Shown here in pieces: positions 51,415 to 59,879 of a stretch of DNA of 64,000 nucleotides (positions within the stretch are counted from its first letter, which is position 1; each line of letters starts with the position of its first letter). The position numbers and the translations under genes are program-made. This DNA comes from Siminovitchia fordii DSM 16014 = CIP 108821 (GTDB lineage Bacteria; Bacillota; Bacilli; Bacillales; Bacillaceae_C), in the NCBI RefSeq assembly GCF_000374565.1, contig NZ_KB894693.1, forward strand, positions 23,842-87,841. The letters are read 5' to 3'. The notes beneath the pieces were generated by a model, which was not told the DNA's origin, made no database searches, and saw only the letters and a list, made by a program, of their open reading frames with translations.

Positions 51415-52593
51415 TCAGAAAAAGGGAAAGAGACTGCGAAACATATGGAGAATCCATACATTAAATGCACACATGATGAGAAAAGGTATGGAAAGTACCG
51501 TTGTAACAAGGTTCTTACCTTTTACATACCCTTCTTCCCCAGTATATTTTTTTGTAAACGGATGGCTTCCAATCAATTTATGCCAAACGCTGCCGATCCA
51601 AATGTTCAGGAAAAAAAAGCCGGTTGCTGCAATCGTGATCTTTAACCAAGTCGGTGGTACAAAGACAATGGCTGCTGCAGTGACGCCGAACACCTGCAAA
51701 TATCCCCGAATGTATACTGTATCGCGAGTTGCCACTTTAATGAATATCTCCAAAAACCCGTTTCTTTGGGTTCTTTTTTTAAATATCCGATTCGACTTTG
51801 AATAAAGCCTTGGACTTTTGCGGAGCGGTCTAGGCTTCGGCAGTTTTTCAATATCCATGGATAGTCCGAATATCATTTCCGTATACTTGTTTTTGTCTTT
51901 TTCATCGATTGAAAGGTCCTGCTCAAAGGTATGTATAGATGTGAAACGCTTTTTCATAAGCAGCATAGATACGATCCCATTAAATACAACGATCAAAAAA
52001 ACTGAGAGCAGGCTACCAGACTGAAAAGCTTCATAGCTTATCCACCATATGGCTGCTGCACCAACTACAACAGGGATGCTTCTGACAAGACTTCTCCATC
52101 CCCTTAAATGTACATTTAGCTGCCCATTTACAGCCATGATGCCCCACCTTAGAGAAACCCATATTCCGAAAAATAACATGAGCTGTTTAAAATTTAGCCC
52201 ATAGTGGTTCATCCATATGGGAGAAATAAACAATCCAAGCAAAGCTGCCGAAAGAGCTTCGCTCAAATATGAAACGATAATACCACCTTGTTTCATTCCA
52301 ATCATTAACTTTTCATTTTTTCTTAAAAAAATAATGTCTGCCTCTCTGACATATGTTTTAAAATATCCTCCCCATAACAAAAAGAAAAAGACTGCAAATA
52401 ATAGCGGGAATGGTACGGATTCAATCCACGCAGGAGGATCCGTCCACCAAGACTTGTAAACCATTATGGTGATAATGGCCGCTGGAATGACAAGGTAGAC
52501 AAGAACAGTCCAATCGATGACCGTCTTAATGATTTTATATTTATAATTCCAATTTTCCTTGATTCTATGAAAAAGAAGACGGATACTACTCAT
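51415..52593 (-). CDS. ythQ: ABC permease, EcsB/YthQ-like
   Basis: A 392-residue permease of the EcsB type (start SSIRLLFHRIKENWNYKYK, about nine membrane helices). ATG at 52593 overlaps the end of the ATPase by eight bases, showing coupling. Assigned YthQ from its place next to ytzE; EcsB itself would be an equally similar paralogue. Confidence 0.82.
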   Translation of the reverse strand: MSSIRLLFHRIKENWNYKYKIIKTVIDWTVLVYLVIPAAIITIMVYKSWWTDPPAWIESVPFPLLFAVFFFLLWGGYFKTYVREADIIFLRKNEKLMIGMKQGGIIVSYLSEALSAALLGLFISPIWMNHYGLNFKQLMLFFGIWVSLRWGIMAVNGQLNVHLRGWRSLVRSIPVVVGAAAIWWISYEAFQSGSLLSVFLIVVFNGIVSMLLMKKRFTSIHTFEQDLSIDEKDKNKYTEMIFGLSMDIEKLPKPRPLRKSPRLYSKSNRIFKKRTQRNGFLEIFIKVATRDTVYIRGYLQVFGVTAAAIVFVPPTWLKITIAATGFFFLNIWIGSVWHKLIGSHPFTKKYTGEEGYVKGKNLVTTVLSIPFLIMCAFNVWILHMFRSLFPFF

Positions 52594-53290
52594 TGCCATC
52601 ATCCGCCACTGTAATGCAGGAATAAAGACTCCCGTCTTCAGCACCACACTTGGTAAGTACTTCTGTCAATTTGCCGCATGCCTTGACAGTCCCCTGTTCA
52701 ATCACAACAAAAGAATCGCAGACCCGCTGGGCTGTATCCAGAATATGAGTACACATTAGTATCCCAGTCCCTTTCTCTTTTTCTTCTTCAAGCATGTCAA
52801 GAAGCAGTTTAGTTGAGCCGGGATCGAGACCCATAAATGGTTCATCGATAATCAGAAGGTCAGGATTTGTAAACATGGCAAGCGCTATCATCCCTTTTTG
52901 CTGCATCCCTTTTGAAAAAGTGGCAGGAAACTCATGAACCCTTTCAGCCAAACGAAATTTTTTCAGCAATGATTTTGCATAAGTTAAATGTTCTTCACCT
53001 AATTGTTCAACCGCAGCAACAAACTCAAAATGCTCCCAAAGGGTCAGTTCATCATAAAAGATGGGTCTTTCAGGAATATAGGAATAAGTGGTCCCCTCCT
53101 TTTTGATTACATTGCCTTCTACAAACGGCAACTCTTGGAGAATCGCTTTGATCGTCGTACTTTTACCTGCCCCATTTGCCCCAATCATCCCTGTTAGGCA
53201 AGAACGCTCCAACTTAAAAGCAACTTGAGAAATAACAGCATCTTGCGGTTTATATCCAGCTTGTTCAATATCCACTGTTAATAATGCCAA
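52586..53290 (-). CDS. ythP: ABC ATPase, EcsA/YthP-like
   Basis: A 234-residue ATPase with Walker A GANGAGKST, a non-standard signature FSKGMQQKG in place of LSGGQ, and Walker B LLIIDEPFMGLDPGS. The FSKGM signature is typical of EcsA/YthP-like ATPases. TTG start at 53290 with AAAGGGATG. It works with YthQ; substrate unknown. Confidence 0.87.
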   Translation of the reverse strand: MALLTVDIEQAGYKPQDAVISQVAFKLERSCLTGMIGANGAGKSTTIKAILQELPFVEGNVIKKEGTTYSYIPERPIFYDELTLWEHFEFVAAVEQLGEEHLTYAKSLLKKFRLAERVHEFPATFSKGMQQKGMIALAMFTNPDLLIIDEPFMGLDPGSTKLLLDMLEEEKEKGTGILMCTHILDTAQRVCDSFVVIEQGTVKACGKLTEVLTKCGAEDGSLYSCITVADDGNE

Positions 53291-53621
53291 AACAGCTTCA
53301 TCCCTTTCCTATTCACTAAATTATTCTACGATTTAACGGTCTTTAAGTTTCAAATATGGTATGAAAGGGAATAATGTTATTGCATTTTTTCATTTTCTAC
53401 ATGTTTCAACCTATTTCTTCCAAGTTAGATATTATGCTTTCAAAAAACTTACTAATAAGTTAAAATAGAAGTGTCTGACATTTCAGTCTCGAAATGCAGA
53501 AAAATTAAGGGATTGAAAAGGAGTTGTCCTTTGGAATTACTTAATCAACAGCCTAATAATGTAAAGGCATAAAGCTGTCCGCACCTTCTGCCAAGGAATT
53601 TTAAGATGAGGGAGTGGTTTC
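53291..53621. other. Intergenic region between ythP and ytzE
   Basis: About 330 AT-rich bases that carry the divergent promoters and one tiny frame (see 53531-53572). No other element was recognised. Confidence 0.5.
53531..53572 (+). CDS. Possible 13-residue leader peptide upstream of ytzE
   Basis: TTG at 53531 is preceded by AAAAGGAG at normal spacing and encodes MELLNQQPNNVKA then TAA. The peptide is hydrophilic and ends 50 bases before ytzE. It may be a real translated leader or a chance match. Confidence 0.25.
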   Translation: MELLNQQPNNVKA

Positions 53622-53843
53622 TTGAAGCCGTCAACGAACAGAATGCTTACCAGAATCAAAGATGTATACCTATACATTAAAGAGAATGGTACAGTTTCAA
53701 CAAGGGAACTGGCAGATGCATTCGGAAGTACACCTCGCACCATTCAAAGGGATTTGAATGTGTTAGAATACAATGACCTGATTAGCAGCCCGCGTCGCGG
53801 GAAGTGGACAACAACAGAGAAAAAAGTCAAAATAACTTCTTGA
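53622..53843 (+). CDS. ytzE: DeoR-type HTH protein YtzE
   Basis: A 73-residue stand-alone DeoR/HTH-11 winged helix (NRMLTRIKDVYLYIKENGTVSTRELADAFGSTPRTIQRDLNVLE) without effector domain, matching YtzE. TTG at 53622 has GGGAG seven bases upstream. The targets are unknown. It is followed by a repeat cluster. Confidence 0.88.
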   Translation: MKPSTNRMLTRIKDVYLYIKENGTVSTRELADAFGSTPRTIQRDLNVLEYNDLISSPRRGKWTTTEKKVKITS

Positions 53844-53848
53844 TAGAT

Positions 53849-54000
53849 AGAAAAGCGGAGGGCGACGCTTAGCGACGTACAGACTGGACGACTCCTGACG
53901 AGATAAAGGAAACACGGCGAAGCCATAGGCAAGACGATGTTGACTTATCGTAGGAAGGAGGAGGAAGTCTGCCAGTCGCTGGAGCCTGGAGCCGGACATT
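53849..54000 (+). repeat. Interspersed repeat, type 1, copy A
   Basis: Begins AGAAAAGCGG and ends CTGGAGCCGGACATT, with internal blocks CGACGTACAGACTGG, GACGAGATAAAGGAAACACG and GATGTTGACTTATCGTAGG shared with the next copies. Confidence 0.85.
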
Positions 54001-54150
54001 AGAAAAGCGGAAGCGCCTGTCCATCGACGTACAGACTGGAGTGGCTCCGACGAGATAAAGGAAACACGCGAGGCGTAGTCGAGCGATGTTGACTTATCGT
54101 AGGAGGAGTCCGCGAAGTCTGCTAGTCGATAGGCGCTGGAGCTGGACATT
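54001..54150 (+). repeat. Interspersed repeat, type 1, copy B
   Basis: A 150-bp unit from AGAAAAGCGGAAGCGCCTGT to AGGCGCTGGAGCTGGACATT; its ends are partly complementary (GCGCCTGTCC / GGCGCTGGAGC), so it can fold. Confidence 0.9.
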
Positions 54151-54419
54151 AGAAAAGCGGAAGCGCCTGTCCATCGACGTACAGACTGGAGTGGCTCCGA
54201 CGAGATAAAGGAAAAGCGGAGAGTGCCTGTTTATCGGCGACAAGCATAAGACAAACGCTAAAGAAGGCGTAGTTTGCCTTCAATAGCGTTTGGCTTATGA
54301 CCTCGAGCCGATGGCACTCGTAGCTAGACAACACGCGAAGCCATAGGCAAGACGATGTTGACTTATCGTAGGAGGAGTCCGCGAAATCTGCTAGTCGATA
54401 GGCGCTGGAGCTGGACAGT
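54151..54419 (+). repeat. Interspersed repeat, type 1, copy C, interrupted by a type 2 element
   Basis: Starts identically to copy B, is split after GAGATAAAGGAA by a type 2 unit (54214-54330), then resumes at ACACGCGAAG and ends CTGGAGCTGGACAGT like copy B. Confidence 0.88.
54214..54330 (+). repeat. Interspersed repeat, type 2, nested in type 1 copy C
   Basis: A 117-bp unit with inner inverted repeat CGACAAGCATAAGACAAACGC...GCGTTTGGCTTATGACCTCG and terminal AAGCGGAGAGTGCC / GGCACTCGTAGCTAGACA arms. It is a palindromic MITE- or REP-like element. Confidence 0.85.
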
Positions 54420-54543
54420 AGAAAAGCGGTGGGCGCCTCGATCAGCCCCGACAAGCATAAGACAATTTCCGAGGAGGCCGTTCTTCTGCCACCACAGGGA
54501 ATTGGTTTATGACCTCGAGGGGCTTGGCGCCGTAGCTGGACAT
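54420..54543 (+). repeat. Interspersed repeat, type 2, second copy
   Basis: GAAAAGCGGTGGGCGCC ... GACAAGCATAAGACAA ... TTGGTTTATGACCTCGAG ... GGCGCCGTAGCTGGACAT, the same layout as the nested type 2 unit. Confidence 0.85.
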
Positions 54544-54590
54544 AGAAAAGCGGTGGGCGACCGACAAGCAGTTCAGTCCGCCTTTTAACC
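54544..54590 (+). repeat. Interspersed repeat, truncated copy
   Basis: AGAAAAGCGGTGGGCGACCG and CGACAAGCAG repeat the type 2 beginning and then run into unrelated DNA before the ytzG terminator. Confidence 0.7.
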
Positions 54591-54596
54591 TCACAT

Positions 54597-54635
54597 CAAA
54601 AAGCCTCCTGTTCCCAAGAACGGAGGCTCTTTTAT
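54597..54635 (-). terminator. Terminator of ytzG
   Basis: AAAAGCCTCC / GGAGGCTCTTTT stem with T run in both directions, just after the ytzG stop. Confidence 0.85.
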
Positions 54636-54645
54636 TTCGAGCGTA

Positions 54646-55371
54646 CTATTTTTGCTTATCAAGATACTTTGTGAGTTTGGTGAACTCCTTATCCGTCAAT
54701 TCCCTGTATTCTCCAAGATCTAAATTTTTGTCCAGTGCAAGCGGTCCCATTGATAGCCGTTTTAGATATATGACTTTTTTACCTACCGCTTCAAACATCC
54801 GCTTCACTTGATGGAATTTTCCCTCCGTAATTGTCAACTCAATGTCCGAATACGTGCCGGACTTGATGATCTCAAGCTCTCCGGATTTTGTCCGATAACC
54901 ATCGTCCAAAATTACCCCATTTTTAAATGCTTCCACATCCTCTTCTGTTACAGGAGAGTCAATGACAGCAAAATAAGTTTTCGGGACATCCTTTTTAGGA
55001 GACAACAACTGATGAGCCAATTGACCGTCATTTGTCAAAAGCAGAAGCCCCTCCGTATCTTTGTCCAGACGACCAACCGGAAAAGGCTTGAGTAACATGT
55101 TTTGATCTCTTAGCAAATCGATGACTGTCTCATTACGCATGTCCTCCGTTGCAGAAATGACACCCGGCGGTTTGTTCATCATGATATAAATAAATTTCCT
55201 GTAGTCCACTTCTTCACCCATAACCTCTACAGCATCTACATCAGGGTTTACATGACATTTGCCTTCTTTCACTGTTACACCGTTCACAGAGACCTTCCCG
55301 CTCTTTAAAATTTTCTTTACATCCTTTCGGCTCCCGTAACCCATATTGGCCAGTAACTTATCGATTCTCAT
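54646..55371 (-). CDS. ytzG: 16S-type rRNA pseudouridine synthase YtzG (RsuA/RluB family)
   Basis: A 241-residue RsuA-family pseudouridine synthase: N-terminal S4 RNA-binding domain (RIDKLLANMGYGSRKDVKKIL) and catalytic GRLDKDTEGLLLLTNDG with the essential Asp (about residue 103). The length fits small-subunit enzymes. The precise target base is not read from the sequence. Confidence 0.92.
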   Translation of the reverse strand: MRIDKLLANMGYGSRKDVKKILKSGKVSVNGVTVKEGKCHVNPDVDAVEVMGEEVDYRKFIYIMMNKPPGVISATEDMRNETVIDLLRDQNMLLKPFPVGRLDKDTEGLLLLTNDGQLAHQLLSPKKDVPKTYFAVIDSPVTEEDVEAFKNGVILDDGYRTKSGELEIIKSGTYSDIELTITEGKFHQVKRMFEAVGKKVIYLKRLSMGPLALDKNLDLGEYRELTDKEFTKLTKYLDKQK

Positions 55372-55427
55372 TTACTCACCCCCTTGGAATTTTTATTATA
55401 AAAAATACAAAATAGGCGTCTGTCTAT

Positions 55428-55454
55428 ACGTTTTTGTCTTATTTACATAGGCTA
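55428..55454 (+). promoter_or_regulatory. Candidate sigma-K promoter
   Basis: AC (55428-55429), 16 bp, CATAGGCTA (55446-55454) agrees with the sigma-K pattern AC-N16/17-CATANNNTA, about 35 bases before the start codon of the small coat-like gene. Confidence 0.6.
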
Positions 55455-55488
55455 TTGATGCAAGAATGAAAAGATTGGAGTGAAGAAG

Positions 55489-55803
55489 ATGTATACGGAC
55501 TTCCGTCAGCAACCTCCGATGGGAATGCAGCAAATGCCAATGGGCACACTGCAGCAACCAATGGAGTTTCAGCCACAGTTTGGTGAACAGCAAGGTGCGG
55601 CACCTCAACAATTTTTCCCCGGGATTCCTGGTTTTCCAGGCACCGGTACAGAAAGAAGACTAAATCAGCTTGAACGGCAAGTGGAAAGGCTCAACAGACA
55701 GGTTGAAAGATTAGACCGGCGTGTTTCTAGAATTGAAAGGCAGTTGGGCTATAGTCGGCCGGATTATTACGACCTCCCCAATCACTCCGAATTTTATGGA
55801 TAA
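55489..55803 (+). CDS. Predicted spore coat protein, unnamed
   Basis: A 104-residue protein I do not recognise by name. The N-terminal half is rich in Gln, Met and Pro (QQPPMGMQQMPMGTLQQP), followed by FPGIPGFPGTG, and the C-terminal third is an arginine-rich coiled coil of heptads (LERQVERLNRQVERLDRRVS). ATG at 55489 has GGAG eight bases upstream. Together with the sigma-K-like promoter this suggests a late mother-cell coat or crust component (inference). Confidence 0.6.
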   Translation: MYTDFRQQPPMGMQQMPMGTLQQPMEFQPQFGEQQGAAPQQFFPGIPGFPGTGTERRLNQLERQVERLNRQVERLDRRVSRIERQLGYSRPDYYDLPNHSEFYG

Positions 55804-55825
55804 ATATTAGCAGAGCGCAAGCACA

Positions 55826-55879
55826 ACAAGGCGATTCCCAAGGCTGGAGTGTTTCAGCCACAATAGGGAATCGCCTTGT
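55826..55879. repeat. Long imperfect hairpin between two convergent genes
   Basis: A 14-bp perfect outer stem (55826-55839 with 55866-55879) encloses an inner GGCTG/CAGCC stem. There is no T run on either strand, so it is more like a cruciform or REP element than an ordinary terminator. Confidence 0.6.
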
Positions 55880-55915
55880 GCCTCAAGGAAAGCTGAAGGC
55901 TCTTCCTTCTAACCT

Positions 55916-57538
55916 TTAAGAGATTCGCAGCTTCTGTTTGATCCTTTGAAGCCTGGCACCAAACAGCCTGTCAGCCAGTCCCGATTTTAATCCAAGAAAA
56001 GCGTATATGAAACCTCCAACTCCGGCACAAACAATAATGATAATGATTGATTGGAAGGTGGATTCCGGCGTCATGAACAATAATAAGCTTTTATAAATAA
56101 CATATACAGGAATTGCCATCATTACATTGAAAATAACAATCAGCAACGACCTTCTATAGACAAGCTTGAAAGGATAATAAGCGAATTGTTTAATAACAAT
56201 CAAGTTGATTAAGATCGCAACTCCGTATCCTAATGCTGTTGCATAAACAGCCCCTTCCGTGGCAAAAAGCTTGATCAGAGGAATATTAAAGGTCAATTTT
56301 ACAAGCAATCCGGTTAACAGGCTCAAAATTGTAAATCGTTGCTCATTGATCCCCTGCAGTATTGCTGCTGTTACGGAATATAAAGCAAATAGGATAGCTA
56401 CCGGAGCATAAATGCGGAGAACTTGTGCTCCAAATTCATCGAATTCATAAAACATGGTGTACATCGGATCAGCCAAAAGTGCAAGTCCAATGGCCGCCGG
56501 CATTGTAATGAACAACAACATCTGGAACGTCTGATCCAACTGCCGGAACATCAGCTTTTTATCATTTTTAACATAAGATTCCGTTACGAGAGGAACTATC
56601 GTAAGAGCAAAAGCTGTTGCCAGTGATACCGGAATAATGACGAGCTTGTGGGTTGTCATATTCAATATCCCCAGTGCGTCCAGCGCTCCTGCAGCCTTCC
56701 CAGCCTCTGCCATTGCTCTCGTAAAAGTAATTTGATCAATGAACTGAAAAAGCGGATTGGCAATGCCGACCATGACGAAAGGAAAAGCATACACAATAAT
56801 CTCCTTATACATGTCAGGCAGTGACACTTTCATTGTTCCTTTATCATGTGCAAGAAGCTCGTCAAGTCCCGGCTTCCGTTTATACCAATACCATAGTAAA
56901 ACAAGCAGACTTGCCAGACCGCCGATAAAAGCTGCAAAAGTCGCGACGCTGATGGCAGTGACAATATCCCCCTTAATAACATACAGGACAATAAAAGCAC
57001 CAGCTAAGAGAAAGATGATCCTAAACAGCTGCTCCAAAACAGTTGAAACGGCAGACGGCCCCATTGACTGATGACCTTGGAAAAAACCTCTGATGAGGCT
57101 CATAACCGGAATGATCAATAAAGCAAAACTGACCGCCCTGATTACCTTGGTGACATCAGCCGCAGTGTAGCTATGTTCTGTATCTACACCTTTTAATACT
57201 AATTCAGCCAGCCACGGAGCTAGTCCATACATGGCCAAAAAAGATACGATGCCCGTGGCAATCATGACGTAAATGCCGGACCTAAACAGCTTTCTACCCA
57301 CTGCATACTCTTCAAGCGTATTATACTTGGCAATGTATTTGGAAACAGCTAAAGGGATGCCTGCTGTTGCAATACTGATAAAAATCGTATATGGAACATA
57401 TCCGAACTGATACAAAGCAGCCTGTTCTGCGCCGCCGATGATCCTATAAAAAGGAATGACATAAAGAAGTCCTAGAACTTTGGATAAGATGGTGCCCAGC
57501 GTTAATATAAAGGTTCCTCGAATTAATTTAGATGACAT
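55916..57538 (-). CDS. ytgP: MurJ-type lipid II flippase YtgP
   Basis: A 540-residue MOP-superfamily transporter with ~14 predicted membrane helices, beginning LIRGTFILTLGTILSKVLGLLYVIPFYRIIGG. It corresponds to YtgP, one of the proteins able to flip lipid II in B. subtilis. The spacing of helices and conserved Arg/Asp-containing ends fit the MurJ/polysaccharide exporter group. Confidence 0.92.
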   Translation of the reverse strand: MSSKLIRGTFILTLGTILSKVLGLLYVIPFYRIIGGAEQAALYQFGYVPYTIFISIATAGIPLAVSKYIAKYNTLEEYAVGRKLFRSGIYVMIATGIVSFLAMYGLAPWLAELVLKGVDTEHSYTAADVTKVIRAVSFALLIIPVMSLIRGFFQGHQSMGPSAVSTVLEQLFRIIFLLAGAFIVLYVIKGDIVTAISVATFAAFIGGLASLLVLLWYWYKRKPGLDELLAHDKGTMKVSLPDMYKEIIVYAFPFVMVGIANPLFQFIDQITFTRAMAEAGKAAGALDALGILNMTTHKLVIIPVSLATAFALTIVPLVTESYVKNDKKLMFRQLDQTFQMLLFITMPAAIGLALLADPMYTMFYEFDEFGAQVLRIYAPVAILFALYSVTAAILQGINEQRFTILSLLTGLLVKLTFNIPLIKLFATEGAVYATALGYGVAILINLIVIKQFAYYPFKLVYRRSLLIVIFNVMMAIPVYVIYKSLLLFMTPESTFQSIIIIIVCAGVGGFIYAFLGLKSGLADRLFGARLQRIKQKLRIS

Positions 57539-57741
57539 TCAATCTCTGACTCTCCGTTAATTATTTTTAAAAAGAAATATCTTATTCCGTCTATATTTGG
57601 AAAAAAAACGATAAAACTCTCCTGTACTAGTTTACAGTTATCGACTGCTTTTGACAATGAGACATCCTTTGATATTTGCTTTTCGTCTATGGGCATCTTA
57701 AAATAAAATGATTGATATGGAAAATTAAGGTGTTGAATAAA

Positions 57742-59010
57742 ATGTTTTTTGATGTTATTGTCATCGGCGGCGGACCCTCTGGATTGATGGCCGCTATCGC
57801 TGCAGCAGAAAAAAAAGTGAATGTGTTGCTTATCGATAAAGGAGATAAGCTGGGAAGGAAACTTGCAATTTCCGGTGGCGGCAGATGCAATGTGACCAAC
57901 CGCCTTCCTATAGATGAGATAATCCGCCACATTCCAGGCAACGGACGTTTTTTATACGGGGCTTTTTCCGTTTTCAATAATGAGGATATCATCCGTTTCT
58001 TTGAAAACCTTGGAATCGAATTGAAAGAGGAAGACCATGGCCGGATGTTTCCCATTTCAAATCGTGCTCAGTCTGTAGTCGATGCTCTTTTGAACTACAT
58101 GGGTGAGATGGACGTTAACATTCGGACAAACAGCCCGGTGCAGGAGGTGCTCTTTGACCAAGGTAGAACCGTTGGAGTTTTGCTTAAAAACGGCGAAACA
58201 ATACGGAGCCGCGCAGTCGTCGTTGCGGTCGGTGGAAAATCAGTTCCGCAAACCGGCTCCACAGGTGATGGTTATCCTTGGGCACAAAAAGCGGGCCATA
58301 CGATCACAGAACTGTTTCCGACCGAAGTTCCGCTCGCTTCTGCCGAATCTTTTATAAAAAATAAAACACTCCAGGGGCTCTCATTAAGGGATGTTGCCCT
58401 TAGCGTGCTAAATCCAAAAGGGAAAACGATTATTACCCATCAGATGGACATGATCTTTACCCATGTAGGCATTTCGGGACCCGCTGTTTTGCGATGCAGC
58501 CAATTTGTTGTGAAAGCAATGAAAAAATGGGGGCTGGAAGAGGTTATAATGAATCTTGATGCCCTCCCGGAAATAAACCAGGAGGAGCTTTTTCAGAAAT
58601 TAAAAAAGACGATGAAGGACGAGCCAAAAAAAGCAATCAAAAACTCCCTGAAAGGACTGCTTCCTGAACGTTATTTGCTGTTCCTGCTTGAACAAAGTAA
58701 CATTGACCCGGCTTCCCCTTGCTCCACTGTTTCCACTGAGAAACTTATGGGTTTTTCCAATATATGTAAACAATTCCGCTTCACCGTCAACGGGACATTG
58801 CCGCTGGATAAAGCATTCGTTACAGGCGGGGGCGTTTCTGTTAAAGAAATCGAGCCCAAAACGATGGCATCCAAAAAAATGCCGGGACTTTACTTCTGCG
58901 GAGAAGTACTGGATATTTACGGTTACACCGGCGGTTATAACATTACCGCTGCCCTAGTAACGGGACGACTTGCCGGTGGAAACAGCGCCGAATATAGTAA
59001 ACAAAAATAA
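57742..59010 (+). CDS. ytfP: NAD(P)/FAD-dependent oxidoreductase YtfP
   Basis: A 422-residue flavoprotein of the HI0933/YhiN group: FAD-binding [14 protein letters not shown] at residues ~6-19, [14 protein letters not shown], and the late [14 protein letters not shown] / [20 protein letters not shown] motif. ATG at 57742 with AAGGTG nine bases upstream is favoured over earlier in-frame codons. The reaction is unknown. Confidence 0.92.
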   Translation: MFFDVIVIGGGPSGLMAAIAAAEKKVNVLLIDKGDKLGRKLAISGGGRCNVTNRLPIDEIIRHIPGNGRFLYGAFSVFNNEDIIRFFENLGIELKEEDHGRMFPISNRAQSVVDALLNYMGEMDVNIRTNSPVQEVLFDQGRTVGVLLKNGETIRSRAVVVAVGGKSVPQTGSTGDGYPWAQKAGHTITELFPTEVPLASAESFIKNKTLQGLSLRDVALSVLNPKGKTIITHQMDMIFTHVGISGPAVLRCSQFVVKAMKKWGLEEVIMNLDALPEINQEELFQKLKKTMKDEPKKAIKNSLKGLLPERYLLFLLEQSNIDPASPCSTVSTEKLMGFSNICKQFRFTVNGTLPLDKAFVTGGGVSVKEIEPKTMASKKMPGLYFCGEVLDIYGYTGGYNITAALVTGRLAGGNSAEYSKQK

Positions 59011-59038
59011 GAGGGGCTTCCGTCATTGGAACTCCCTC

Positions 59039-59221
59039 TTACTTTAAATACATGATCATGGCACTGAAACAGTATATTTGTTCATCTTCCGCTTCCCTCA
59101 GAGCTGCTACGTTATATTTAATGTCAACTACTTGTTTATGTTCCAGTTCTCTTAAAAACCGGTTGATTTCCTCCTCCAGATCCTGCTCATGTTCACAGTC
59201 GAACAATTTGACCTGCAGCAT
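59039..59221 (-). CDS. cse60: Sporulation protein Cse60
   Basis: A 60-residue protein, the same length as B. subtilis Cse60, with MLQVKLFDCEHEQDLEEEIN and the C-terminal DEQIYCFSAMIMY. Choosing ATG at 59221 (GAGGTGGGGG ahead) reproduces that length. Cse60 is made in the mother cell early in sporulation; its role is unclear. Confidence 0.88.
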   Translation of the reverse strand: MLQVKLFDCEHEQDLEEEINRFLRELEHKQVVDIKYNVAALREAEDEQIYCFSAMIMYLK

Positions 59222-59289
59222 GGACCCCCACCTCTTTGTTTTTAAAACCAGTATGCCCATGCATTTTATTTTTATACAATTTTAAAATT

Positions 59290-59604
59290 TCATTGTTTTG
59301 GCTTCAATTCTCCTGTCCAAGCAAGCATGCCTCCGGTCATATTCACGACATTCGGAATACCGTTTGCTACAAGATATTCGCAGACTCTATGGCTGCGGCC
59401 GCCGGATTTGCATATAAAAATATATTCATTTTCTTTCTCAAAGAAATCCAAGTGTTCCGGAATTTCCCCCATTCGGATATGCACCGCTTCCGGAATCATT
59501 CCTTCTTCGACTTCCTCGTCTTCACGTACATCCACCAAGTATAAAGATTCGTCATTCTCCAGTTTTGATTTAACCTCATCAGGTGTTATTGTTCTAATTT
59601 CCAT
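59290..59604 (-). CDS. ytwF: Rhodanese-domain protein YtwF
   Basis: A 104-residue single rhodanese domain with the active-site loop CKSGGRSH (Cys about residue 69) and DVRED. ATG at 59604 is eight bases after AAAGG. Likely a sulfurtransferase carrying persulfide sulfur; partner unknown. Confidence 0.92.
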   Translation of the reverse strand: MEIRTITPDEVKSKLENDESLYLVDVREDEEVEEGMIPEAVHIRMGEIPEHLDFFEKENEYIFICKSGGRSHRVCEYLVANGIPNVVNMTGGMLAWTGELKPKQ

Positions 59605-59879
59605 CACTATCACCTTTCATTGGAATTGACCATTTACATTATAGCAAAGCTTATCTTTGGACAGTAATAAAGCCGTCAAAAAAATTTTCTTATAACAACT
59701 ATTGTCCTAAGTTTGAAGCTTTATAAACTACAGCTTTGATCTGTTTTTTATAAGAAAATTGCATGTCTTGTCGGTCCATCAAGCTTAAATACTGTACCTA
59801 CCAAACAAGCGCACAAACTAAAAAACTCGGCCGCCATAAGAGTCTATGACAACCGAATTTTTCCACTTCCTCTATTCGA

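Noticed and set aside
53763..54454. Two minus-strand frames with the same peptide in the repeat cluster
   Set aside because: The shared peptide (SSSSAYRLADFADSSYDKST) is just the translated DNA repeat; no ribosome-binding sites, and the frames break between copies.
57523..58055. Minus-strand frames of 135 and 122 residues overlapping the start of ytfP
   Set aside because: They are shadows of the conserved ytfP FAD-binding region and its promoter.
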